From NCBI GenBank assembly GCA_014323545.1, contig CP058647.1, positions 2,706,001-2,770,000 of the forward strand: a stretch of 64,000 bases of DNA, read 5' to 3'. The notes beneath the pieces were generated by a model. It had not been told where the DNA came from. It made no database searches and was given only the letters and a program-made list of their open reading frames with translations. The DNA comes from Hyphobacterium sp. CCMP332 (GTDB lineage Bacteria > Bacteroidota > Bacteroidia > Cytophagales > CCMP332). This document shows, piece by piece, positions 16,639-24,608 of the stretch (within the stretch, counting starts at the first letter, position 1; each line of letters starts with the position of its first letter). A program made the position numbers and the translations under genes.

Positions 16639-17718
16639 ATGTTGAACAAAAAAATCTACAATTGCCATACGCATATTTTTACCATCGATCATGTTCCGGA
16701 CAAATTTCTCCCTCCTGTATTAAAATCCCTGGCCAAAAAAATCGTATCAAGAAAATTCGTTCGCGTATTGAGAAAAGTAGGTTTCAGAGACTGGTCTGAA
16801 CTATTAAAAAGGTATTATTTCTTTATGAAAATCGGGGAGAAGGGAAGCCAGGAAAATATTTTCAAACACCTTCAGGGATTTTACCCTTCCGAAACGGCCT
16901 TTGTGGCTCTTTCCATGGATATGGAGTTTATGGGGGCCGGCAAAGTACCTGAAAATTTTGACGCTCAACTACTGGAACTCGAACTTCTAAAGAAAAAGCA
17001 CAGCAATCATATTTACCCATTTGTTTTCGCCCATCCCGAAAGACAAGGTATTTTTGATATCGTAAGACATAGCATTGAAGAGAGGGGTTTTGCAGGAATA
17101 AAAATCTATCCGGCCCTGGGTTATTTTCCACATGACCCGCGTCTTGAAAAAGTGTATGAATATGCAGAGCAAAATTCCATTCCGATAATGACCCATTGCA
17201 CCCGGGGAGGTGTTTTTTACAAAGGAAAACTGAGTACAGAAAGAAGAACCGAGCCACGCACAGGGGAAGTCTATCCCAAAGCTAAAAACTCGGTTTTTAC
17301 CGATGTCTATTCCAATCCCGAACGCTATTGCCAATTGTTAAAAGACTTTCCAAAACTCAAACTCTGTTTTGCCCATTGGGGCGGTGCCAATGAATGGGAT
17401 AAATTTCTTATGAACTCATGGCACGACGAAGCCAAAGACTCCTGGTTTTACAAGATCATTCAAATCATCAACCAGTACGAGAATGTATATACCGATATCT
17501 CATATACCCTTGCCGATCCCAAATACTATGCGACTTTAAAGTCATTTTTAATCTCCAATGAAAAACTCAAAAAACGTGTCCTTTTCGGCACTGATTATTA
17601 CATGACCGAACAAGAGGTTTCTGAGCGGGCCTTTGGAATGAATCTCAGGGGTTTTATAGGTGAAGATATCTGGAATGCCATCTCAAATGAAAACCCAAAA
17701 AACTATTTGAATTTATAA
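16639..17718 (+). CDS. Amidohydrolase family protein
   Basis: 359 residues with a TIM-barrel metal-dependent hydrolase layout (amidohydrolase_2 type). NCHTHIF at residues 8-14 gives the HxH metal site. IMTHCTRGG near 183 and FAHWGGANEW near 247 give further histidines, and LFGTDYYM near 316 gives the catalytic Asp. KIYPALGYFPHDPRL near 155 is a typical strand-4 region. The substrate is unknown; related enzymes act on cyclic carboxylates or aromatic acids. It appears cytoplasmic. The gene is followed by repeat elements. Confidence 0.8.
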   Translation: MLNKKIYNCHTHIFTIDHVPDKFLPPVLKSLAKKIVSRKFVRVLRKVGFRDWSELLKRYYFFMKIGEKGSQENIFKHLQGFYPSETAFVALSMDMEFMGAGKVPENFDAQLLELELLKKKHSNHIYPFVFAHPERQGIFDIVRHSIEERGFAGIKIYPALGYFPHDPRLEKVYEYAEQNSIPIMTHCTRGGVFYKGKLSTERRTEPRTGEVYPKAKNSVFTDVYSNPERYCQLLKDFPKLKLCFAHWGGANEWDKFLMNSWHDEAKDSWFYKIIQIINQYENVYTDISYTLADPKYYATLKSFLISNEKLKKRVLFGTDYYMTEQEVSERAFGMNLRGFIGEDIWNAISNENPKNYLNL

Positions 17719-17960
17719 CAGTCCGATGAAGGTCCCAATAAAAGACCAGTCCCCGCAGGACCCCTCTCCAATTTGAGTTTACGGAAGGCCCGCCCTGAAG
17801 GCTCAAAGAGTCCTTCAGCGGGCCGTCAATACAATTTGAGGCAATCCATTTCAATAGGCCAGCCACTTAGATTCGAAGAGTCCTTCAGGGGGCCGTCGCC
17901 GCATTATAAGACAATCCGATACATAGTAATTCAACATAAAACCAACTATTCATATGAGGC
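17719..17960. repeat. Cluster of dispersed hairpin repeat elements
   Basis: The 399-base region between the amidohydrolase and the kinase-like gene holds at least two copies of the dispersed family. One hairpin (17780-17817) pairs GGCCCGCCCTGAAGG with CCTTCAGCGGGCC around CTCAAAGAGT. A second half-copy (17873-17898) reads TTCGAAGAGTCCTTCAGGGG then GCCGTC. Each is followed by the core GGCCGTC...CAATCC. A 90-codon open frame here is a by-product of the repeats. Nothing else is visible up to the promoter box at 18086. Confidence 0.75.
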
Positions 17961-18085
17961 CATCGCCGCATTATTAGACAAACCATCACTTAGAATTTCA
18001 ACATTAACCCCACCAAATCCAAAGACCCTTTCTCAAAATTTTTAACAAAGCACAAGCATATATCAGATGGTTTTTGAGGATTGTT

Positions 18086-18093
18086 TAGTTTTG
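18086..18093 (+). promoter_or_regulatory. Bacteroidota -7 box (TAGTTTTG)
   Basis: TAGTTTTG followed by CAT, like the box before hemH. It lies 24 bases before the ATG at 18118 and makes the ATG at 18067 unlikely as the start because that codon would be outside the mRNA. Confidence 0.5.
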
Positions 18094-18117
18094 CATTTTC
18101 CTTCCAATACACAGCAC

Positions 18118-18969
18118 ATGGAATTTAAAAATATTGAGCTCTATTTCCTCAATTCAATATTGAGGATTTCCATCATAGGCGTATCTCTGATACTCATTAG
18201 CAATATCATTTTTTATCCTTCGGACTTAATCTCTATATCAATAGAAATTACAATTCTTACGGCCTGTATCCTTGCTTACTTTTTACGTCATAAATATGCC
18301 ATAGCATCGGTCTTGATTGTTACAAGTATTACCATCGCCGCAGTTTCCTACCAAAAATGGATGTCACCGATCTCTACGGCCGGAATTCCCACAATGCTGA
18401 TCATCGGATTTATTGTCTCCGTTATGCTAAAAGGTAAAACCATGTGGATTATGCATGGCTTAAGCATGTTGCTGCTCATTCTTGTCTTTGCACCTTTCGA
18501 CACCGAACCGATTACTTCGAGCGTTACCTATCTGACCATTTATTTCGTCCTTGTTTTTGGTGCCTATAAAATCAAATCTGCCTACGATGATTTTAAAAGA
18601 AACCTGACCGATTCCAATGAAGTTTTGCAAAAGCAAACCTTGAAAATGGAAAATCAAAACAGGGAGCTTCAGGCCACGCAAAAACAACTGAATGAACTCA
18701 ACAAAGAACTCGAAAAAAGAGTCAATGAAAGAACACACCGAATCAAGGATCAAAACCAGATTCTCATTCGCTATGCCTATACCAATGCCCATCATTTGAG
18801 GGGTCCCGTTGCGCGTTTAATGGGATTGGCTTCGGTTTACCGGCTCGATTCCAAAGAGAATGCCGAAGAAATAATCGATATGATGGCCCAAGAGGCTAAG
18901 GAAATCGATTCGGTGATCAAACAAATCAATGTGGATCTCGCTGAGAAAAACCTTGAAAATCTGGATTAA
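18118..18969 (+). CDS. Membrane histidine-kinase-like protein without an ATPase domain
   Basis: 283 residues. Five or six membrane helices fill about residues 10-155, then a long coiled coil (about 160-210, rich in Gln, Glu, Asn). The end contains YTNAHHLRGPVARLMGL near 220, resembling the phosphorylated H-box of HisKA domains, and a second helix to the C-terminus. No HATPase_c motifs (N, G1, G2 boxes) follow; the gene stops directly after the dimerisation helices. It may be phosphorylated by another kinase, act as a dimer scaffold, or be a truncated kinase. The stop overlaps the convergent GIY-YIG gene by 4 bases. Confidence 0.7.
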   Translation: MEFKNIELYFLNSILRISIIGVSLILISNIIFYPSDLISISIEITILTACILAYFLRHKYAIASVLIVTSITIAAVSYQKWMSPISTAGIPTMLIIGFIVSVMLKGKTMWIMHGLSMLLLILVFAPFDTEPITSSVTYLTIYFVLVFGAYKIKSAYDDFKRNLTDSNEVLQKQTLKMENQNRELQATQKQLNELNKELEKRVNERTHRIKDQNQILIRYAYTNAHHLRGPVARLMGLASVYRLDSKENAEEIIDMMAQEAKEIDSVIKQINVDLAEKNLENLD

Positions 18970-19289
18970 GGGCTATGTGTAAAAATGGAATCCAATTTGA
19001 CATAAAGATCCTCCCATTTCGGATTAATAGAATTTATCAGGTTTATTTTCCATTCTCTTGTATATCTTTTAATTAGCCATTCCCGGTGTTTCGCTTGGTC
19101 GGCATCATCAAATTCTTCAAAATAAACCAATTTGCCAATCTTGTATTTGGCGGTAAAACTGTTTTTGTAAATAAAGTTTTTGTGTTCGTAAATTCTACGT
19201 TTTAGATCATCTGTGAAACCGGTATAAAACATTCGATGGTTTTTTGTAGTGAGGATGTACACATAGAATTTTGCTAAAACGGGCTTCAT
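18966..19289 (-). CDS. Solo GIY-YIG nuclease domain protein, copy 1
   Basis: 107 residues, a single GIY-YIG fold: FYVYILTTKNHR then YTGFTDDLKRRIYEHKN (catalytic Tyr, Arg and His positions), and the later Glu region DDADQAKHREWLIKRY. Small proteins of this type (YhbQ/UPF0213-like) are common in Bacteroidota and lack a separate DNA-binding domain. About 86 percent of residues match a second copy at 47457-47756. Both copies lie among the same hairpin repeats, so I infer that gene and repeats travelled together. Product activity is likely DNA cleavage or nicking but is unproven. Confidence 0.88.
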   Translation of the reverse strand: MKPVLAKFYVYILTTKNHRMFYTGFTDDLKRRIYEHKNFIYKNSFTAKYKIGKLVYFEEFDDADQAKHREWLIKRYTREWKINLINSINPKWEDLYVKLDSIFTHSP

Positions 19290-19339
19290 TTGGCTAAGGA
19301 GGCAAACTTCTAATTAACCTGGTGTCGAAATTATGTCAA

Positions 19340-19600
19340 CGACCCCGTGACAAGCACGGGGATCTTATTATTTTGTGTGAAGCACAACTCTTTAAAAAAT
19401 CAAAAAAAAGACAAGTCCCCGCAGGAACGTAGAGACTTGCGGGGCCGTCGACGCAATTGCGACAATCCGTTCCAACAGAATTCCATTTAAGGGTCGTCTC
19501 CAAAATTTATGACAATCTGTTTAAATAGGCCAGCCTTAATGACTCAAAGAGTCCTTCAGGGGGGCCATCACTCAAATTTGAGACAATCCGCTCCTTAGAA
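19340..19600. repeat. Cluster of dispersed hairpin repeat elements
   Basis: This region between the GIY-YIG gene and the next ORF contains CCCCGTGACAAGCACGGGG (a 6-base-arm hairpin also found near the second GIY-YIG gene), then GTCCCCGCAGG...CTTGCGGGGCC and three copies of the core GGCC..GTC..GACAATCYG (ends near 19468, 19511, 19585). One copy carries TTTAAATAGGCC, the TTTAAA also present in the 72-bp array. Nothing coding is visible in 19290-19700. Confidence 0.75.
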
Positions 19601-19662
19601 TTCGCATCACAAATACGCTAAGATCAAATCCTTCTTCTCAATTCTTAATTTTTAAATCAAAA

Positions 19663-19682
19663 AATACCCAAGCTCGGGGATT
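19663..19682. repeat. Imperfect palindrome, copy of the 23487 element
   Basis: AATACCCAAGCTCGGGGATT differs at two positions from the perfect palindrome AATACCCAAGCTTGGGTATT at 23487-23506. Each lies a short distance before a gene for a membrane protein (44 and 70 bases), so a shared regulator or a transcription hairpin is possible. Confidence 0.45.
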
Positions 19683-19725
19683 GAATTTCATCTGAATTCT
19701 TTGGATTTTGAGATTAAAATTTAAA

Positions 19726-20283
19726 ATGGAAAACGAGAAGCTAAAACTCTGGCTCGATTTCGGGAAATTTTTCCTCGGCACCTTCCTTATTGGTTTTGTA
19801 AGCCTTATCATAAAATGGGGCTTTCAGGATCGCGAAATCGCCATCAAAGAATCACAACAGGTAGGAGAATACGTGGAATACGCCTTACTGGAGGATGTGG
19901 CCGTGCGCAAACGCTTTGCCGAATATTTCAAAACCGTTTTGGTCTCCGACGATCATCGCGAACGCTGGGAGAAGTATTTTACACTAGTAGAAAATGAATT
20001 CAGCGAAAAAGTTGAACGCCGCGACAGTCTAATGCAGATTTATGAAAACCTGCTGGCCCTGGAATTTCAAAATGAGAATGCCATGGATACCTCTATGGTA
20101 GAAATGCCACCTCCGGTTATAACCAATTCCAGAAGCAAACTTGAAATAATACACCAGGAAGTGCAAGCGATTGATTCGGAGTTGAGAATCAAAGCCACAG
20201 ATAAAAGCCTCGTCAAAAAGAAAGCGAACAGGCCTTTACTGCAGGAATTTACAGACACATTACAAGAGCAAAGCTTTAATTAA
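19726..20283 (+). CDS. Single-pass membrane protein of unknown function
   Basis: 185 residues from the ATG at 19726 (an upstream TTG adds six residues of no obvious value). One membrane helix is near residues 10-33 (FFLGTFLIGFVSLIIKWGF), followed by a charged, largely helical soluble domain. The polar C-terminal part has a coiled-coil tendency. I do not recognise a family. It is separated by 1 base from the EEP-family gene, so the two probably act together. Confidence 0.65.
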   Translation: MENEKLKLWLDFGKFFLGTFLIGFVSLIIKWGFQDREIAIKESQQVGEYVEYALLEDVAVRKRFAEYFKTVLVSDDHRERWEKYFTLVENEFSEKVERRDSLMQIYENLLALEFQNENAMDTSMVEMPPPVITNSRSKLEIIHQEVQAIDSELRIKATDKSLVKKKANRPLLQEFTDTLQEQSFN

Positions 20284-20284
20284 A

Positions 20285-21373
20285 ATGTATTACTATAAAC
20301 TCAAATACCTCAAAAAAGAAATTCGCGAAAGAACGGTCAAAGACCTGCTCAGATTGCGAAAGAATCTCGATGCCCAATTGCCAACAAAAGACGCTGATGA
20401 CAATGTGCTGATCGGCAGCTGGAACATCCGCGACCTCGATAAAAATTCAAAACGAGGTTTTGGAAAGAGGACTATTTCCTCGCTCTTTTATATCGCCGAG
20501 ATCATTTCCCGTTTTGATGTAATCGCCCTGCAGGAAGTCAATAATATCGGCAAACTTGAAGAGATCATGGCCTTGCTCGGTGATAACTGGGATTATATTG
20601 CCACCGACATCGTGCCCGGAGAGCTGGGCGGTAATGGGGAGCGCATGACTTTTGTTTTTGACAAACGCAAGGTCTGGTTTAAAAATATCGCAGGAGAGAT
20701 TGTATTGCCTTCAAATCTCCTTATCAGCAAGGTGCAACTGGAAACACGCGGCAAAAAAGTCACCGCCGGAAAGCAATTCAGAAGAACGCCATTTATCGTT
20801 TCATTTCAAAGCAATTGGCTGCGCTTTGACCTCTGCACCGTTCATATATATTACGGTTCGAGTTCCGGTGATAAGCTGCAGGAGCGCATCGATGAGATCA
20901 ATGCTATCGCCAAATATTTGAGCAAGAAATCGGATTACTATCTAAATCACGAAAACAAACACCTGATCATTTTAGGTGATTTCAATATTGTAAGCCGCCA
21001 ACATGAAACCATGGAACAACTGAGCAAAAACGATTTTTTCATGCCCGAAGAAATAGGTTATTCCAACATGCTGCAAAGCAAAGCCTACGATCAGATCGCT
21101 TTTAAAAAACAGGGCCGGAATATCGATTACAATGGGGCGGGAGTGCTGGATATCTTTAAATGGGTGTACCGCACAGCCGATTGGAAAGATTTTTTAATTG
21201 ACATGAAAGAATCCGCTAATTTCAGTAAGAAGGTGGATGATGAGAACAATGAAGCAGCAATAAAAAAGTATTACAAAGAGTGGAAAACCTATCATTTATC
21301 GGATCATTTACCACTTTGGGTGCAATTGACCGGTGATAATGCCAATGCCTATCTCAATAAAATTAAAGATTGA
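20285..21373 (+). CDS. Endonuclease/exonuclease/phosphatase (EEP) family protein
   Basis: 362 residues. The DNase I-like fold is shown by VLIGSWNIRDLDK near 40, VIALQEVNN near 80 (catalytic Glu), LIILGDFNI near 237 (Asp-x-Asn) and LSDHLPLWVQL near 340 (Asp-His). All catalytic positions appear intact. There is no signal peptide, so it is probably cytoplasmic. Substrates in this family range from DNA to phosphoinositides; none can be chosen here. It follows the single-pass membrane protein gene by 1 base. Confidence 0.88.
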   Translation: MYYYKLKYLKKEIRERTVKDLLRLRKNLDAQLPTKDADDNVLIGSWNIRDLDKNSKRGFGKRTISSLFYIAEIISRFDVIALQEVNNIGKLEEIMALLGDNWDYIATDIVPGELGGNGERMTFVFDKRKVWFKNIAGEIVLPSNLLISKVQLETRGKKVTAGKQFRRTPFIVSFQSNWLRFDLCTVHIYYGSSSGDKLQERIDEINAIAKYLSKKSDYYLNHENKHLIILGDFNIVSRQHETMEQLSKNDFFMPEEIGYSNMLQSKAYDQIAFKKQGRNIDYNGAGVLDIFKWVYRTADWKDFLIDMKESANFSKKVDDENNEAAIKKYYKEWKTYHLSDHLPLWVQLTGDNANAYLNKIKD

Positions 21374-21449
21374 TTTCAATGTTAATTTCAAAACAAATGA
21401 TCAAAATTATAGGCCTGATAAAATTCAGGTATAAATAAATTAAAAGGAA

Positions 21450-21761
21450 ATGAAAAAATTACTGATTACTATCCTTATTATCTCAAGCGCATTTTTGTAC
21501 AGCTGCATGACCGTCCGGGTGGTGGCCCAATACGACAGCAATAATCCCGTACCCATAAAGGTGAAAAGAACAGTCCTTTTCTGGGGTTTATTACAACCAA
21601 AAGACGTTTTAACCGGTGAAATTTGCGAAAGCATTTGCAAAGTGGAAGCTAAAAATAATGGCCTGAGAATATTCGTGTCGGCGGCGACGCTTGGCATTGT
21701 GGTACCCATGCGACTGGACTACGAATGCTGCGCTTACGATCCGGGAAATTCAGAGATTTAA
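21450..21761 (+). CDS. Bor-like lipoprotein
   Basis: 103 residues with a lipobox ending at Cys19 (LYSC). The body has KRTVLFWGLLQPKDV, a two-cysteine segment EICESIC and AATLGIVVPMRLDYECC, whose order resembles the Bor protein family (VFITLGIYTP-type segment near the C-terminus). The similarity is by eye only. It precedes the FAD oxidase gene by 11 bases. Confidence 0.55.
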   Translation: MKKLLITILIISSAFLYSCMTVRVVAQYDSNNPVPIKVKRTVLFWGLLQPKDVLTGEICESICKVEAKNNGLRIFVSAATLGIVVPMRLDYECCAYDPGNSEI

Positions 21762-21772
21762 ACCAATAAAAC

Positions 21773-23419
21773 ATGTCACTACCAGCAGGAATCGCCAAAT
21801 GGAACATTAAAAAGTTCAGAAATGCCCATCAGAATTTCACACAGGAACTCGATGAAAATCAATCCTATCAGCTGTACCTGAACGATCCCGAATGGCAGGG
21901 CCTTTCTTCACTCGAACAGTACAATAAATGCACCGAAAACTTTCAATGGATCATAAAAGATGCATTGGACAGAAACATGTCTGTCAGAGCAATGGGAAGC
22001 GGATGGTCATTTACAAAAGTGGCCGTAAGCGATGATATCATCATCAATACCAAAATGCTGAGGCATCGATTTAAATTGACTGAAACCAATTTCAGCAGCC
22101 AGTTTAAAAACAGTCATGACATCTCCAATTATCATTTCCTGCAATGCGGCAATACCATTATAAAAATCAACGAATACCTGGAACAACAGCAAAACCCGGC
22201 CAAATCGCTTTGCAGCAGCGGGGGAAGCAATGGGCAGACCATTGTGGGTGCTTTTTCCACCAATACGCATGGGGCTTCCATTAATTACGGGGCCATTGCT
22301 GAAATGATCAAAGGCATGCATATTGTTACCGGGCCGGATCGCCATGTCTATCTCGAAAGAGCTTCGGAAAAAATTACATCCACTTCTTTTCACAATAAAA
22401 TCAAAGCCGAATACATCGCCGACGATGCCCTTTTCAATGCCGCCCTGGTGAGTTTTGGCAGCTTTGGATGCATTCATGGCGTACTTGTGGAAGTGGAAGA
22501 CAAATTTTTACTCGAACAAAAGCTCAGCCGGGTAAATTTTGACCAGCGCCTGGAAGAGGCCCTTTCCAAAGGGCAATACGAAAAACTACAACCCTATTTG
22601 CTTTACCAATATTCAGATCAGAATTCTCCGCTTTATCATGTGGAAATCGCCATCAATCCGCATGACTTTAAATTTGATGATCCCGAAAAAGGCGTCTATC
22701 TGCGGATAATGCACAAGGTAAAATACCGCGATAATTACCAGAGAATCGACCATGACAGCAATGGCTATACCTATGGCGATGATGCATTGGGATTGATACA
22801 ATCCGTTCTGAATATGGTAGAGCACAACGCCGGATTTCTGAATCGGAAGCTGATTCCTATGATGGTCAATAAACTATTCAAAACCGCCTATGAAAGGCCT
22901 GATAATGCCATAGGCACCATCGGTGAGACTTTTAGAAATACCGTTTTTAGAGGAAAAGTATTCAGCGCTGCCTTTGGATTTGATCCTACGCATCTTAAAA
23001 AAGTGATTGAGCTTTGTCTAAAGGTGAATAAAAAAACCAAACTCGCCGGTATCTTGGCCTGTCGTTTTGTAAAAGGCACAGACGCCACACTTGGATTTAC
23101 AAAATGGCCGACAACCTGCGTATTGGAATTGGACGGGGGCGACGTCAATATCAATTACAGCTTTGTCAAAAAATTGGCCCTTTTAATGGAAAGTGAAGGA
23201 ATTACCTATACCATGCATTGGGGTAAGATCAACCGGCACATGAATGAAAACAGATGCCAAAATTCCTATGGAAAAGCAAAAATTCAGGAATGGAAAAAAC
23301 AAAGATCCAGATTGATGAAGGAAGAAGTCCAGGCCATTTTTAATAATGAATTTCTCGATCAGTTCGGCCTTGACGAATACATTCCCTATGCAAGCAATAC
23401 TTCTCCCATTATTTCATAG
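21773..23419 (+). CDS. FAD-binding (PCMH-type) oxidoreductase, lactone-oxidase-like
   Basis: 548 residues. The N-terminal PCMH-type FAD domain shows VRAMGSGWSFT (about 80) and CSSGGSNGQTIVGAFSTNTHGAS (about 143-165, split here as CSSGGSNGQT and IVGAFSTNTHGAS), the flavin-binding loops of the sugar-lactone/aldonolactone oxidase family. Near the C-terminus TYTMHWGKINRH resembles the HWGK segment of these oxidases. It has no signal peptide. It probably oxidises a sugar or polyol using O2 or another acceptor; the exact substrate is unknown. The long N-terminal extension before the FAD domain (about 75 residues) is notable. Confidence 0.82.
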   Translation: MSLPAGIAKWNIKKFRNAHQNFTQELDENQSYQLYLNDPEWQGLSSLEQYNKCTENFQWIIKDALDRNMSVRAMGSGWSFTKVAVSDDIIINTKMLRHRFKLTETNFSSQFKNSHDISNYHFLQCGNTIIKINEYLEQQQNPAKSLCSSGGSNGQTIVGAFSTNTHGASINYGAIAEMIKGMHIVTGPDRHVYLERASEKITSTSFHNKIKAEYIADDALFNAALVSFGSFGCIHGVLVEVEDKFLLEQKLSRVNFDQRLEEALSKGQYEKLQPYLLYQYSDQNSPLYHVEIAINPHDFKFDDPEKGVYLRIMHKVKYRDNYQRIDHDSNGYTYGDDALGLIQSVLNMVEHNAGFLNRKLIPMMVNKLFKTAYERPDNAIGTIGETFRNTVFRGKVFSAAFGFDPTHLKKVIELCLKVNKKTKLAGILACRFVKGTDATLGFTKWPTTCVLELDGGDVNINYSFVKKLALLMESEGITYTMHWGKINRHMNENRCQNSYGKAKIQEWKKQRSRLMKEEVQAIFNNEFLDQFGLDEYIPYASNTSPIIS

Positions 23420-23486
23420 ACTCCATTTGTACAAACAATCAATTCCTTTTATCCAAAGCAAATGATTCGCCATTATTCCTGGCAAA

Positions 23487-23506
23487 AATACCCAAGCTTG
23501 GGTATT
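23487..23506. repeat. Perfect 20-bp palindrome
   Basis: AATACCCAAGCTTGGGTATT is its own reverse complement. It is followed at once by a second hairpin, AAGCTTAGCATTGCTAGGCTT. It sits between the FAD oxidase and the five-gene envelope operon, 70 bases before the first ATG. A closely related copy is at 19663-19682. Confidence 0.6.
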
Positions 23507-23575
23507 GAAGCTTAGCATTGCTAGGCTTACATTTAATAATCTGAATATTAAATTATTGGATTAAACCAATATGCC

Positions 23576-24187
23576 ATGACCACAGGACGGGTTTTTTATA
23601 TCATCATTGTCACAATTCTAATAATATTGGGTGGACTTAATTTTCAGGCTCACTTTAATCCAGTAAAGGACTTAAACGATAAAATCTACGATATTATAAT
23701 TTCCATAGGTGTGGTTACAATTCTGATGGAAAGAGTTCTTGAAATCCTGATCAAAATCTGGCGGGGTACAGAGAAAATCAAACTAGAGTCTGAACGTGAC
23801 AAATTAAAAGAGCGATTAAATCTTGACAGACAAAAGTTCAAAGAAGGCATTTTGGATAAAGACAATTTTAAATCCACACAGGATGAATTTCAAAAAGCCG
23901 ATGAGAATCTGGAGGAATTTCGCAGCGAGACCACAAAAATTGCCTTAAGATCAAGTTTTCTGATAGGGATTTTTATAGCGCTGGTAGGTTTCCGGGTTTT
24001 AGGTCCGATTTATACCATTCCTACTGGTTTTGAAGATTTTCAAAAGAATTTATTTTATATGTGCGACATATTTCTCTCTGCCGGAGTGATCAGCGGTGGT
24101 AGCGAAGGCCTGCATTTACTGACTTCCGTTTTGGGTAATTTTTTAAAGGAAACCAAGAAAAATTTGAAGGAGCAGAAAGCGGAATAG
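23576..24187 (+). CDS. Membrane protein with central coiled coil, unknown function
   Basis: 203 residues. Two N-terminal helices (about 5-22 and 35-55) are followed by a charged coiled coil (about 62-122), then two more hydrophobic segments (about 128-145 and 158-185) with a glycine-rich stretch, AGVISGGSEGLHLL. The tail is basic. I do not recognise it. It is the first gene of a tight five-gene group (23576-27158). Confidence 0.7.
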   Translation: MTTGRVFYIIIVTILIILGGLNFQAHFNPVKDLNDKIYDIIISIGVVTILMERVLEILIKIWRGTEKIKLESERDKLKERLNLDRQKFKEGILDKDNFKSTQDEFQKADENLEEFRSETTKIALRSSFLIGIFIALVGFRVLGPIYTIPTGFEDFQKNLFYMCDIFLSAGVISGGSEGLHLLTSVLGNFLKETKKNLKEQKAE

Positions 24188-24233
24188 CACTATAGCTCCA
24201 ATGAATAAATATTTAAATTAAACACGATACAAA

Positions 24234-24608
24234 ATGCCAATTAAAAAGCTCAATTATTATACAAATCAAGGCACGATCTTTATTAAAGTAGACATAAAAA
24301 ATGTTCCAAGCTGGAATTATCAATACACCGAAGATCAAGAACATACAAATAGTCGTGCCATAAATAGGAAAAAGGAACATACCATAGGTAAGCCACATGA
24401 ATTAATCCGACCTCATCATAACTGGGTTTTTACATTGGATAATACCACAAATGATGAGATAAACAATGTAGAGATCAAAATAGAATGGTTTCAAATAATC
24501 GATGGACAAGAAGAGAAAATTGAAGAATGGGAAAAAAAGGATATCTCGATTGAAGCGGATGACGGAGATATTATTGAAGATAGAATTTTACTAAAACCAA
24601 GATCATGA
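24234..24608 (+). CDS. Small soluble protein, unknown function
   Basis: 124 residues with no signal or membrane segment. It has a beta-rich pattern (TIFIKVDIKNV, HNWVFTLDNTT, NNVEIKIEWFQII) that could form a small beta-sandwich. The TTNDEINNVEIKIEWFQ part is reminiscent of an Ig-like fold, but this is weak. It ends overlapping the next gene by 4 bases, so translation is coupled. Confidence 0.65.
   Translation: MPIKKLNYYTNQGTIFIKVDIKNVPSWNYQYTEDQEHTNSRAINRKKEHTIGKPHELIRPHHNWVFTLDNTTNDEINNVEIKIEWFQIIDGQEEKIEEWEKKDISIEADDGDIIEDRILLKPRS

Noticed and set aside
17773-18045. A 90-residue plus-strand frame
   Set aside because: It runs through hairpin repeat copies and has no protein-like motif; composition follows the repeats.
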